DNA of 28,441 nucleotides from positions 1 through 28,441 of the forward strand of contig CAKQDL010000022.1 of NCBI GenBank assembly GCA_934229395.1. The letters run 5' to 3'. The notes beneath the pieces were generated by a model. That model worked only from the letters and a program-made list of their open reading frames with translations. It did not search any database and was not told the origin of the DNA. The position numbers were made by a program, and so were the translations under genes. The number at the start of each line of letters is the position of its first letter. Within the stretch, counting starts at the first letter, position 1. Source of the DNA: an uncultured Peptococcaceae bacterium. Lineage in GTDB: Bacteria; Bacillota; Peptococcia; Peptococcales; Peptococcaceae. Shown piece by piece: positions 15,625-22,758 of this stretch.

Positions 15625-16254
15625 TTAATCATTTTGACTAATCGTCGGGCACCAGTCATTGACGCAGCAGTCCTTGCAGGCCGGATTTTGCGCCTTGCAC
15701 ACTCTTCTTCCGTGCCAAATGAACAAATGGTGGGCATCACACCACAATTCCCTATCTATGACTGCCATGAGCTGCTGCTCCACACCCTCTACCGATTTGT
15801 GCTTGGCAAAGCCTAGGCGTTGTGATACGCGAAATACATGGGTGTCTACCGCAAAGGCTGGTTCATGAAAGGCATTGCACAAAACCACCGATGCTGTTTT
15901 GCGGCCAACGCCAGGAAGCTCTTGCAAGAGTGCGCGGTCGCGTGGCACCTCACCACCATATTTTTCTACGAGCATCTTTGATGCCTTGACAATGCTCTTG
16001 CTCTTGTTTCTATAAAGACCAATGGAGTTGATGTCCTTTGCCAGCTCTTCCTCGCTTACGGCGCTCATTTCAATGGCTGTTGGATATTTTGCAAAAAGCT
16101 GTGGCGTAATCATATTCACGCGCACATCTGTTGATTGGGCCGACAAGATAGTGGCCACCAAAAGCTCAAAGGGCGTATTAAAATTGAGCCCTGAGCCAAT
16201 ATGACCATAGGCTTCATTTAAGGCGCTTAGCACCTTTGTTTGTCGCTCATCCAT
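15625..16254 (-). CDS. nth: Endonuclease III (DNA glycosylase/AP lyase)
   Basis: It removes oxidised pyrimidines and cleaves the abasic site in base excision repair. The 209-residue protein has the helix-hairpin-helix LPGVGRKTA with catalytic K119, catalytic D137 in AVDTHVFRV, and a [4Fe-4S] motif C186-x6-C193-x2-C196-x5-C202. ATG 16254 is chosen because AAGGAG lies just upstream and the family starts here; the open frame runs 24 codons further but without family similarity. It is the last gene of the tsaE-tsaB-rimI-tsaD-mecA run. An 88-nt leader with a hairpin separates it from mecA. Confidence 0.96.
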   Translation of the reverse strand: MDERQTKVLSALNEAYGHIGSGLNFNTPFELLVATILSAQSTDVRVNMITPQLFAKYPTAIEMSAVSEEELAKDINSIGLYRNKSKSIVKASKMLVEKYGGEVPRDRALLQELPGVGRKTASVVLCNAFHEPAFAVDTHVFRVSQRLGFAKHKSVEGVEQQLMAVIDRELWCDAHHLFIWHGRRVCKAQNPACKDCCVNDWCPTISQND

Positions 16255-16267
16255 AGTTTTGCTCCTT

Positions 16268-16337
16268 AAAAAAGCACCGCGTTGGCGTACCCCTTTATGC
16301 TCACGTAGCGCAGAAAGAAACGTCATCCACAGTGCTT
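16268..16337 (-). other. Attenuator-like stem-loop in front of nth
   Basis: On the minus strand, AAGCACTG (16330-16337) pairs with CGGTGCTT (16272-16279, one wobble), enclosing about 50 nt that can form smaller hairpins, and a T-run follows. The nth ribosome site comes right after. The large loop makes a simple terminator less certain. Confidence 0.35.
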
Positions 16338-16342
16338 AAAAA

Positions 16343-16879
16343 TCAAATCTTGCTTAAAATGTTCAAAGCATCACGTTCTATCATTAGTTGCCCATGCTCG
16401 TCTAAGAAGCTCATAGAATACATGGTGTTTTCGCCGAACTCAACAATATGACCGCGCGAATGCTCTACTATTAAATTGACGTCGTCGATGTACAAAAAGA
16501 AACGTTCCTCATATTTATATAGCTTACTGTCTTCAGTAAACGGTTCCTCTACAAGGTGTGCCATTTCTATAACATCGTCTAATGAGGCAAATTCAAAGAC
16601 TGCCCACGGCTCGTCCTCGCTGGTAGCTGCCTCTTCGTTTGTGAAAAAGCCAAAATCCAGCTCGTTTGCATCCACCTTTGTAACGGTGAGGATCATGCTT
16701 TCTTCCGAAAGTGGAAAAGCCTCCACCATCAGGCTGGTGTTGTTGACAACCTCAAAGCCAAATTGTGCCTTGGCAAGTTCTATAATGTCTTTAAATAGAC
16801 TTTTCATATCCCTGCCAAACATATCTTGTTTTGTCACAATGACCTGCAACTGGTTTTCACTGGTTTTCTGTATTTTCAT
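16343..16879 (-). CDS. mecA: MecA-like adaptor protein
   Basis: A 178-residue protein resembling MecA/YpbH, adaptors that deliver substrates such as ComK to ClpCP. The N-terminal part has a DMKSLFKDIIELA segment and LILTVTK-like strands comparable to the MecA substrate domain, then an acidic linker. The C-terminal domain has ASLDDVIEMAHLV, SKLYKYEERFFLYIDD and EHGQLMIERDAL, which parallel the ClpC-binding half of MecA. It is shorter than the roughly 220 residues of B. subtilis MecA. A TTG at 16888 opens the frame, but the GGAGG nearly touches it, while ATG 16879 is properly spaced. It follows tsaD by 21 nt. Family membership is likely; the actual substrate is unknown. Confidence 0.75.
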   Translation of the reverse strand: MKIQKTSENQLQVIVTKQDMFGRDMKSLFKDIIELAKAQFGFEVVNNTSLMVEAFPLSEESMILTVTKVDANELDFGFFTNEEAATSEDEPWAVFEFASLDDVIEMAHLVEEPFTEDSKLYKYEERFFLYIDDVNLIVEHSRGHIVEFGENTMYSMSFLDEHGQLMIERDALNILSKI

Positions 16880-16900
16880 ACCTGCCAAGCCTCCTTTCGA

Positions 16901-17953
16901 TTAGTTGTCTTGGTTGTTTTTTATACTACTAACATACACGGAAAACGGGAGTTGTGCAACAGCGTTTAGATGATAATCCGAAAATTCTTTTCTTTCGTAC
17001 TTATAAGCAGCCGCTGCACCAATCATAGCGGCATTGTCTGTGCAAAGTGAAAGCGGTGGATAATAAAGCTTATAGCCTTTTTCCTCGCAAACGGCTGCAA
17101 AACGTTCGCGAATGCGGGAGTTGGCCGAAACGCCACCAGCCAAAAGAAGGGTCGAAACACCTTCTTCCATCATAGCTTGAATGGTGTGATCCACCAAAAC
17201 ATCCACCACGGCTTCTTGGAAGCTTGCGGCAACGTCTGCTTTGTTGACCACCTCTTGCTTCATTTCTGCCTGGTTCAAATAGTTGAGGACGGCAGATTTT
17301 AAACCGCTGAAGCTAAAATTGAGGGGTTCGTCAAGCTTGGCACGTGGGAAGGCGATGGCCTTTGGATTGCCTTCCTTGGCCAATTTATCAATTTTTGGCC
17401 CGCCAGGATAACCTAGGCCAATGGCACGAGCGACCTTGTCGTAAGCCTCGCCGGCTGCATCGTCAACGGTTTGACCGAGGATTTCATAGTGCCCATGTTC
17501 GGCGATTTTTACAATATTGGTGTGTCCGCCTGAAACCACCAAGCACACGCAAGGCAAGGTGATGTCTTGGTTGGCCAAAAAGTTGGCATAGATGTGGCCC
17601 TCGATGTGGTGTACACCAATGAGTGGCTTGCCTGTGGCATAGGCCAAGCCCTTCGCCGTACTGAGCCCCACCAAGAGGGCGCCAATCAGCCCCGGGCCTT
17701 CGGTGACAGCAATGGCATCGAGGTCATCATAGGTGAAACCGCTTTCTTCAAGAGCTTCTTCTATAACCAGGTCGATGTATTCCAGATGCTTACGCGATGC
17801 CACTTCTGGCACAACGCCGCCAAATTTTTCATGTATTTTTATTTGCGTTGATACGACATTGGCACATATTTCTGTGCCGTTTTTTATGATTGCACAAGCT
17901 GTTTCATCGCAGCTTGATTCTATGGCCATAATGATACTATTGAGTTCACTCAT
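16901..17953 (-). CDS. tsaD: tRNA N6-threonylcarbamoyladenosine transferase TsaD
   Basis: TsaD transfers the threonylcarbamoyl group to A37 of tRNAs reading ANN codons, acting with TsaB and TsaE. The 350-residue ASKHA-fold protein has the N-terminal IMAIESSCDETACAII, the metal-binding HHIEGH (H116 and H120), VSGGHTNIV, and LLAGGVSANSRIRER. Its start overlaps the rimI stop by eight bases (ATGAGTGA). With tsaE and tsaB just upstream, the operon carries all the dedicated t6A subunits except TsaC/YwlC, which makes the intermediate and must lie elsewhere. Confidence 0.97.
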   Translation of the reverse strand: MSELNSIIMAIESSCDETACAIIKNGTEICANVVSTQIKIHEKFGGVVPEVASRKHLEYIDLVIEEALEESGFTYDDLDAIAVTEGPGLIGALLVGLSTAKGLAYATGKPLIGVHHIEGHIYANFLANQDITLPCVCLVVSGGHTNIVKIAEHGHYEILGQTVDDAAGEAYDKVARAIGLGYPGGPKIDKLAKEGNPKAIAFPRAKLDEPLNFSFSGLKSAVLNYLNQAEMKQEVVNKADVAASFQEAVVDVLVDHTIQAMMEEGVSTLLLAGGVSANSRIRERFAAVCEEKGYKLYYPPLSLCTDNAAMIGAAAAYKYERKEFSDYHLNAVAQLPFSVYVSSIKNNQDN

Positions 17954-18386
17954 TTGTTAGCCTCTTCCATTCCATTGTGATTGCATCAAAACCGTCGCTG
18001 TAATAGCCCTCTCTCTTTCCTGTGACGATAAAGCCACAGCTCTTGTAAAGGGCCTTTGCTGCTTCATTGGCCGCGTGGACCTCTAAAAAACAGCTTTCTA
18101 GGTTTTGTGTTTCGAGTAATTCCTTGAGAAGTTTTTTTGCATACTTCTTTTTTCTATGGTTTGGCGATGTGCCAATACGCAGAATTTCACCTTCGCCAAA
18201 AATAATTTGCATGATGCAGTAGGCCACAGCCTCGCCCTCGTCCGTCAAAAGATAGGCGTGTCTGAAGCTGTTGTCCATGCAGCTTTTGAGCATCTCCGCG
18301 CTCCATGCCTCGTTGCCAAAGCAGGCGATTTCAAGACTTGCTAGGAGCTGTGCCTCTTGCGTTTGCTCAATCTTCAAGGCGTTCAC
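17946..18386 (-). CDS. rimI: GNAT-family N-acetyltransferase, RimI-like
   Basis: A 146-residue GNAT protein between tsaB and tsaD, the normal place for rimI, whose product acetylates the N-terminus of ribosomal protein S18 in enterobacteria. The fold is recognisable from EILRIGTSPNHRKKKYAKKLL (motif A), ESCFLEVHAANEAAKALYKSCGF (motif B) and GYYSDGFDAITMEW at the end. The acetyl-CoA pyrophosphate loop is unusual: R78-K-K-K81-Y-A83 replaces R/Q-x-x-G-x-G/A. The GTG start lies inside tsaB with a 20-base overlap and has AAGGA about ten bases upstream. A TTG three codons later is possible. Substrate specificity is not shown. Confidence 0.86.
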   Translation of the reverse strand: MNALKIEQTQEAQLLASLEIACFGNEAWSAEMLKSCMDNSFRHAYLLTDEGEAVAYCIMQIIFGEGEILRIGTSPNHRKKKYAKKLLKELLETQNLESCFLEVHAANEAAKALYKSCGFIVTGKREGYYSDGFDAITMEWKRLTNE

Positions 18387-19092
18387 CAGGGTGCGCTTCC
18401 TTCCATTTAATGACGGCTTCGGATTCGCGCAAATACAGTGGCTCTACGCGCATGCCCTGCATATCGCTCCATTGTTCCATATGTGCCAAGGCCAAAAAAG
18501 CGAGATGGTCTGCGCAAACGTATTTGCGCGTGCCCTGCGCTAGGACGGCACGGTCACCGAGTTCACGCATAATGACATCACGAAAAACATCAACGCCATC
18601 GCCTGTAAAAAAGACCTTTTTGTCGGCAAATTGGCTATTGATTTGCGCCAATAGCTCATCAATACCAATGGCCTGATGCTCGCTTTTTTGCTCAATGTGC
18701 TGCCCATCGGAGCTATAGATGGCTGTGTACACCTGGTTACGTCTGGCATTCATAATAGGCACGACGAGGCCATCAAAGCCTTGCCCGTTTTGCGCCAAAA
18801 CATCCAGGGTTGGTACTGGCACGAGGGGCTTATGGATGCCCATCGCCATGCCCTTGGCCGTTGAAAAACCAATGCGTAAGCCGGTGAAGGAACCAGGTCC
18901 GCAGGTAATGGCGATGGCATCAAGGTCCTTTGTACTCGTCTTACTCATCTCCATGAGATGCACCACCTCTGGCAAGAGCTGCTCGGAGTGGGTGAGCCCC
19001 ACATTGAGCTGAGACGCAGCCACGAGGACGTCATTTTTTATAATTGCTACGGCGCCAGTTGAGCTGGCTGTATCAAAGGCTAAAATATTCAT
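18367..19092 (-). CDS. tsaB: tRNA threonylcarbamoyladenosine biosynthesis protein TsaB
   Basis: The 241-residue non-catalytic ASKHA paralogue of TsaD, which forms the TsaB-TsaD platform for t6A37 synthesis. Family motifs include MNILAFDTASSTGAVAI, GLTHSEQLLP, and CGPGSFTGLRIGFSTAKG (about 65-82). It overlaps tsaE by 20 bases and rimI by 20 bases, so the three genes are very tightly packed. Length is typical. Confidence 0.96.
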   Translation of the reverse strand: MNILAFDTASSTGAVAIIKNDVLVAASQLNVGLTHSEQLLPEVVHLMEMSKTSTKDLDAIAITCGPGSFTGLRIGFSTAKGMAMGIHKPLVPVPTLDVLAQNGQGFDGLVVPIMNARRNQVYTAIYSSDGQHIEQKSEHQAIGIDELLAQINSQFADKKVFFTGDGVDVFRDVIMRELGDRAVLAQGTRKYVCADHLAFLALAHMEQWSDMQGMRVEPLYLRESEAVIKWKEAHPGERLED

Positions 19093-19531
19093 CGAATGCT
19101 TCCTTTATGTGATTCACGTTTCCATGGGTTTCTAGCGTTACCTGGCGCATGGTGCCCTTGTGATTTAAATGCAGCGTGGCGTAATTGTCTGGTAAAAAGG
19201 ACATGGCAATGTCTGGCCATTCTATAACGCACACGCCATTGCCAAAGAGATACTCCTCAAGGCCCAAGTCATAAAGCTGTTCTTCCTCTTCCACACGGTA
19301 CAAATCCATGTGATATAAATTCAAACGTCCGCCATAATATTCGTTAATAAGCACGAAGGTTGGGCTATTGACATAATCTTCCACGCCAAGACCCTCTGCC
19401 AAGCCTTGAGTAAGGGTTGTTTTTCCTGCACCAAGGTCGCCTTCTAAAAGCAAAATATCGCCAGCTTCTAGGGCATTCGCCAAGGCTTTGCCAAGACCAA
19501 AGGTTTCCTCGTGCGTATGTAATGTTTCCAT
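19073..19531 (-). CDS. tsaE: tRNA threonylcarbamoyladenosine biosynthesis ATPase TsaE
   Basis: A 152-residue small P-loop ATPase required for multi-turnover t6A synthesis. Walker A is GDLGAGKT (31-38), followed by VNSPTFVLINEYYGGRLNLYHMDLYR (switch region) and VIEWPD. The ATG has AGAAAGG upstream. A strong terminator ends only about 17 nt before the ATG, leaving no room for a separate promoter. Transcription must therefore come from read-through of the rpoD/tRNA transcript or from a start within the tRNA region. Confidence 0.96.
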   Translation of the reverse strand: METLHTHEETFGLGKALANALEAGDILLLEGDLGAGKTTLTQGLAEGLGVEDYVNSPTFVLINEYYGGRLNLYHMDLYRVEEEEQLYDLGLEEYLFGNGVCVIEWPDIAMSFLPDNYATLHLNHKGTMRQVTLETHGNVNHIKEAFDEYFSL

Positions 19532-19547
19532 AATTTTTCCTTTCTAT

Positions 19548-19583
19548 ACAAAAAAGGTGTTTCAGCTTCCTGAAACACCTTTT
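19548..19583 (-). terminator. Strong terminator after the CAU tRNA
   Basis: A perfect 14-bp stem (arms 19552-19565 and 19570-19583) with a 4-nt GAAG loop; on the minus strand it runs into TTTTTTGT. It begins three bases after the tRNA 3' end and ends about 17 nt before the tsaE ATG. It should end the tRNA transcript and throttle tsaE-nth. Confidence 0.9.
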
Positions 19584-19585
19584 GT

Positions 19586-19657
19586 TGGGCCCACTTGGCA
19601 TCGAACCAAGGACCGTCCGGTTATGAGCCGGATGCTCTGCCGCTGAGCTATAGGCCC
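19586..19657 (-). tRNA. tRNA with anticodon CAU, probably tRNA-Ile2 (AUA-reading), otherwise elongator tRNA-Met
   Basis: The 72-nt cloverleaf is complete: acceptor GGGCCTA/TGGGCCC (one G-U), D stem GCTC/GAGC with a short 7-nt loop, anticodon stem TCCGG/CCGGA with loop CTCATAA, 5-nt variable loop, T stem CTTGG/CCAAG with TTCGATG, and discriminator A. CCA is not encoded. A CAU anticodon can mean initiator Met, elongator Met or Ile2. Initiator is excluded because C1-A72-type mispairing is absent. C4-G69 and C5-G68, used by the lysidine synthetase TilS, and an acceptor stem like that of Bacillota tRNA-Ile(GAU), favour Ile2. Confidence 0.93.
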
Positions 19658-19678
19658 ATGATGCCATGCATCTCAATA

Positions 19679-19707
19679 AGTATACATCAGCATACTCTAT
19701 TAGTCAA
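19679..19707 (-). promoter_or_regulatory. tRNA promoter overlapping the rpoD stop codon
   Basis: On the minus strand, TTGACT (19702-19707), a 17-bp spacer and TATACT (19679-19684) form a strong promoter. The -35 box is made from the last Leu and Asp codons and first stop base of rpoD. Initiation near 19672 gives about 15 nt before the mature tRNA 5' end. Confidence 0.75.
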
Positions 19708-20836
19708 GATAATCTTTAAGCTTGCGGCTTCTGCTTGGATGTCTCAGTTTACGTAAAGCCTTTGCTTCAATTTGACGAATACGTTCTCTTGTTACGCCAA
19801 ATTCTTGGCCAACCTCTTCAAGGGTACGGGAACGTCCATCGTCTAAACCAAAGCGCAAACGAAGCACCTTTGCTTCTCTAGGCGTTAAGGTTTCGAGCAC
19901 TTCCTCAAGCTGTTCTTTTAGTAGGATGTAGCTTGCTGCTTCATCTGGCGCTTGTGCGTCTTCGTCTTCGATAAAGTCACCCAAATGGCTGTCTTCCTCT
20001 TCACCGATTGGGGTTTCAAGAGAAACAGGCTCTTGCGCCACCTTTTGAATTTCACGCACGCGGTCTGGTGTTAAATCCATCACCGCACCAATTTGCTCTG
20101 GTGTAGGATCGGTACCAAGCTCTTGCAAAAGCTGGCGAGATACACGCACAAGCTTGTTGATAGTTTCTACCATGTGAACAGGAATTCTGATGGTACGCGC
20201 TTGGTCGGCAATAGCACGGGTAATGGCTTGACGAATCCACCAGGTTGCATAAGTACTGAACTTAAAGCCCTTGGTGTAGTCAAACTTTTCTACAGCCTTC
20301 AAAAGACCGAGGTTCCCTTCTTGAATAAGGTCGAGGAAGAGCATACCACGGCCCACATAACGCTTGGCAATACTTACAACAAGGCGCAAGTTCGCTTCGG
20401 CCAATTGGTTCTTTGCTTCTTCGTCGCCTTCCTGCATTCTTCTAGCAAGTTCTACTTCCTGCTCAGTGGTAAGAAGGGCCACACGACCAATTTCTTTAAG
20501 GTACATTCTTACAGGGTCATCAATGCCAACATCGTCCGGCACGGTAAGGTCGAGTTCAAGCTCTTCCTTTTCTTTTTCAGCGTTTTTAACGTCTTCTTCC
20601 GTTGGCTCGATATCGTCATCACTATCGTCAGAAGGGCCATCCTTCAGGTTGATGCCAATTTGATTGAGTTGTTCAAAGAGGATTTCCATTTCCTCTGGAG
20701 ATAAATCCATTTTACCTAAGGCATCACCAATTTCCTCATAGGTCAACTCACCTTTTTTTTGGCCAAGAGCCAATAATTGCACAATAGCTTTTTTAGCTTT
20801 ATCTTTTCTGCCGCTATCTTTCGCTTTTTCTGCCAT
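19700..20836 (-). CDS. rpoD: RNA polymerase primary sigma factor RpoD (SigA)
   Basis: The 378-residue housekeeping sigma factor. Region 1.1 (1-80) and an acidic linker precede region 1.2 (DDPVRMYLKEIGRVALL). Region 2 follows (ANLRLVVSIAKRYVGRGM, then FKFSTYATWWIRQAITRAI for -10 recognition and melting), then region 3 (IRIPVHMVETINKL). Region 4.2 is LEEVGQEFGVTRERIRQIEA, with a C-terminus SRKLKDYLD typical of primary sigma factors. Length matches SigA of Bacillota. The ATG shares one base with the dnaG stop (TAATG), as in the macromolecular synthesis operon. Confidence 0.98.
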   Translation of the reverse strand: MAEKAKDSGRKDKAKKAIVQLLALGQKKGELTYEEIGDALGKMDLSPEEMEILFEQLNQIGINLKDGPSDDSDDDIEPTEEDVKNAEKEKEELELDLTVPDDVGIDDPVRMYLKEIGRVALLTTEQEVELARRMQEGDEEAKNQLAEANLRLVVSIAKRYVGRGMLFLDLIQEGNLGLLKAVEKFDYTKGFKFSTYATWWIRQAITRAIADQARTIRIPVHMVETINKLVRVSRQLLQELGTDPTPEQIGAVMDLTPDRVREIQKVAQEPVSLETPIGEEEDSHLGDFIEDEDAQAPDEAASYILLKEQLEEVLETLTPREAKVLRLRFGLDDGRSRTLEEVGQEFGVTRERIRQIEAKALRKLRHPSRSRKLKDYLD

Positions 20837-22677
20837 TATTGTTTCTCTCCTCTCATTTCTTCTTCAAATTGAGTTTTTTTCTGACGTGTTGCTTCTAATT
20901 CAATCAAAGCTTGCTCCATCTCGTCGGCTTGTCCACCCTTCTCTAATTGTCCTATCTTATTGAGTAACAGCTGGTAGTGCTGATTGATGGCCTTGTAGCG
21001 CATTTCCCGCAAGGCAGCCTGCAAAATAGCGATGGCACTTTCGCGCGAACGCTCCTCAAAGCTTGGCCCAACCTCTTGCATACTTGCTTGGGCAAACACG
21101 GCGCTTTGTGCGGCGCTTAGCCTTGCTCCTTCAATGCCTTTACCGGCATCAAATTGTGCCTTAAAGGCATCGTAAATGTCAGCGGCATCCGCCGAAAAAA
21201 GGCGCCTACCGCCACCGTTTTCAATTTCTATAATAAACTCTGGCACCACCATCAGGCCTGTTAACAGGCAGGCTTCATTTTTGGATAAATGAACGATTCG
21301 TTGTTCCTGTTCTTCCTTTGGTGGTTCATAGCTTCTATATTGTTGACGCTTTGTGCCGGAACGCTTGTAGCTTGTGAGCTCGTTTTTTACCGACTGCTCG
21401 CTGAGCATAAGGGCTTCGGCTGTTTCTCGCACGGCCAATTCCAGCTGTGCCGAATGTCTGATTTTTGCTAGAGGCTCTAGCATCTTATTTAACACATCGA
21501 GCTTGTTTTCTAAGGTTTCTCCCGGATGTGCCTCTATGGTTTTTTGTAGTCTAAAGGTGTATCCTCCCATAGCGCGCTCTAGGAGCTTGGAGAATGCTTC
21601 CACACCGTAAGCTTTGATGTATTCATCTGGGTCCTTATTTTCAGGTATGGCCAAGACACGCACCTTCGCACCAACGGCTTCAATCATATCAATGCTTTTG
21701 AGTGTCGCTCTAATACCAGCGCCATCTCCATCAAAGGCTGTCACAAAGTTGTAGGTATAGCGCATAAGAAGTTTCACCTGATCCTCTGTGAGGGCTGTGC
21801 CCAAAGGCGCCACCACATTGCTAATACCAGCTTGATGGCAGGCAATCACATCCATATAGCCTTCTACAATAATGACCTGATCCTGCGCGCGAATGCTGGA
21901 CTTGGCCAAATCTAGGCCATAAACCATTTTACCCTTATGAAAAATCGGGCTATCGGGCGAGTTCATATATTTTCGCGGCGCCTTGTCTGCATCAATGATG
22001 CGGCCACCGAAGGCAATCACATGGCCCGACGCGTCCTTAATAGGAAACATCAACCGTTCTCTAAAGCGGTCATAGCAGCCATTTGCGCGCTCTCTTTGAG
22101 CTACCAGGCCAAGCTCGAGCAAATCCTCATCACTTGCGCCCTTTTTCTTTAGGTACTTGTAAAGCCCATCCCAACCTTCAAGGCAACCGCCAATGGCAAA
22201 TTTCTGTCTGGTTTTTGGCAAAATACCTCGCCCACCGAGATAGGTGTTGTACGGCTTGCCACGATCCTCAGAATGGAGCACCGCTTGATAATAATAGGCT
22301 GCAAACTCGTTCCATTTGAGCAAACGGTTTCTTTTTTCGGCGCGTTTCTTTTCGCCCTCACTTTGCTCTCGCTCTGGCACCTTCACGCCCACCTCTTGGG
22401 CCAAGGTGCGCACAGCCTCGGGGAATGTCAGATGCTCTATATCCATAAGAAATTTAAAAACGTTGCCGCCTGCGCCACAGCCAAAGCAGTGAAAAATCTG
22501 CTTTGATTGAGATACAGAAAACGACGGCGTTTTTTCGTTATGAAAAGGGCACAACCCAGTGTAGTTCTGCCCTTGCTTTTTTAGTGGAACATAGCGTCCT
22601 ATAACATCGACAATATCTACACGCGATAGAATTTCGTCGATGGTTTCTTGTGGGATTCTACCCTTTGACGTACTCAA
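20836..22677 (-). CDS. dnaG: DNA primase DnaG
   Basis: It makes RNA primers at the replication fork. The 613-residue protein has the CHC2 zinc ribbon (C43, H46, C64, C67 in CPFHNEKT and FHCFGCGAGG), then the primase core and TOPRIM domain (about 255-345; VIIVEGYMDVIACHQAG with the catalytic Glu, AFDGDGAG with the metal-binding Asp). A C-terminal helicase-interaction region (about 450-613) rich in Glu and Gln follows. The start is TTG at 22677, supported by GGAGG seven bases upstream; no ATG is available near the family's start. Its stop overlaps the rpoD ATG. Confidence 0.97.
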   Translation of the reverse strand: MSTSKGRIPQETIDEILSRVDIVDVIGRYVPLKKQGQNYTGLCPFHNEKTPSFSVSQSKQIFHCFGCGAGGNVFKFLMDIEHLTFPEAVRTLAQEVGVKVPEREQSEGEKKRAEKRNRLLKWNEFAAYYYQAVLHSEDRGKPYNTYLGGRGILPKTRQKFAIGGCLEGWDGLYKYLKKKGASDEDLLELGLVAQRERANGCYDRFRERLMFPIKDASGHVIAFGGRIIDADKAPRKYMNSPDSPIFHKGKMVYGLDLAKSSIRAQDQVIIVEGYMDVIACHQAGISNVVAPLGTALTEDQVKLLMRYTYNFVTAFDGDGAGIRATLKSIDMIEAVGAKVRVLAIPENKDPDEYIKAYGVEAFSKLLERAMGGYTFRLQKTIEAHPGETLENKLDVLNKMLEPLAKIRHSAQLELAVRETAEALMLSEQSVKNELTSYKRSGTKRQQYRSYEPPKEEQEQRIVHLSKNEACLLTGLMVVPEFIIEIENGGGRRLFSADAADIYDAFKAQFDAGKGIEGARLSAAQSAVFAQASMQEVGPSFEERSRESAIAILQAALREMRYKAINQHYQLLLNKIGQLEKGGQADEMEQALIELEATRQKKTQFEEEMRGEKQ

Positions 22678-22758
22678 TGGGCAACCTCCTCAAACTATAT
22701 CTATAAATACGGATATTCATTTTATTTTAGCATTTTCCACAAAAATTGTACAGCCCTT

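Noticed and set aside
19365..19676. 103-codon minus-strand frame through the CAU tRNA and tsaE
   Set aside because: It runs through the tRNA and terminator in another frame than tsaE, so it is a shadow.
22678..22758. Promoter for dnaG-rpoD in the dgt-dnaG gap
   Set aside because: TTGTGG with TGAATA, and TAAAAT without a -35, are both weak; no choice can be supported.
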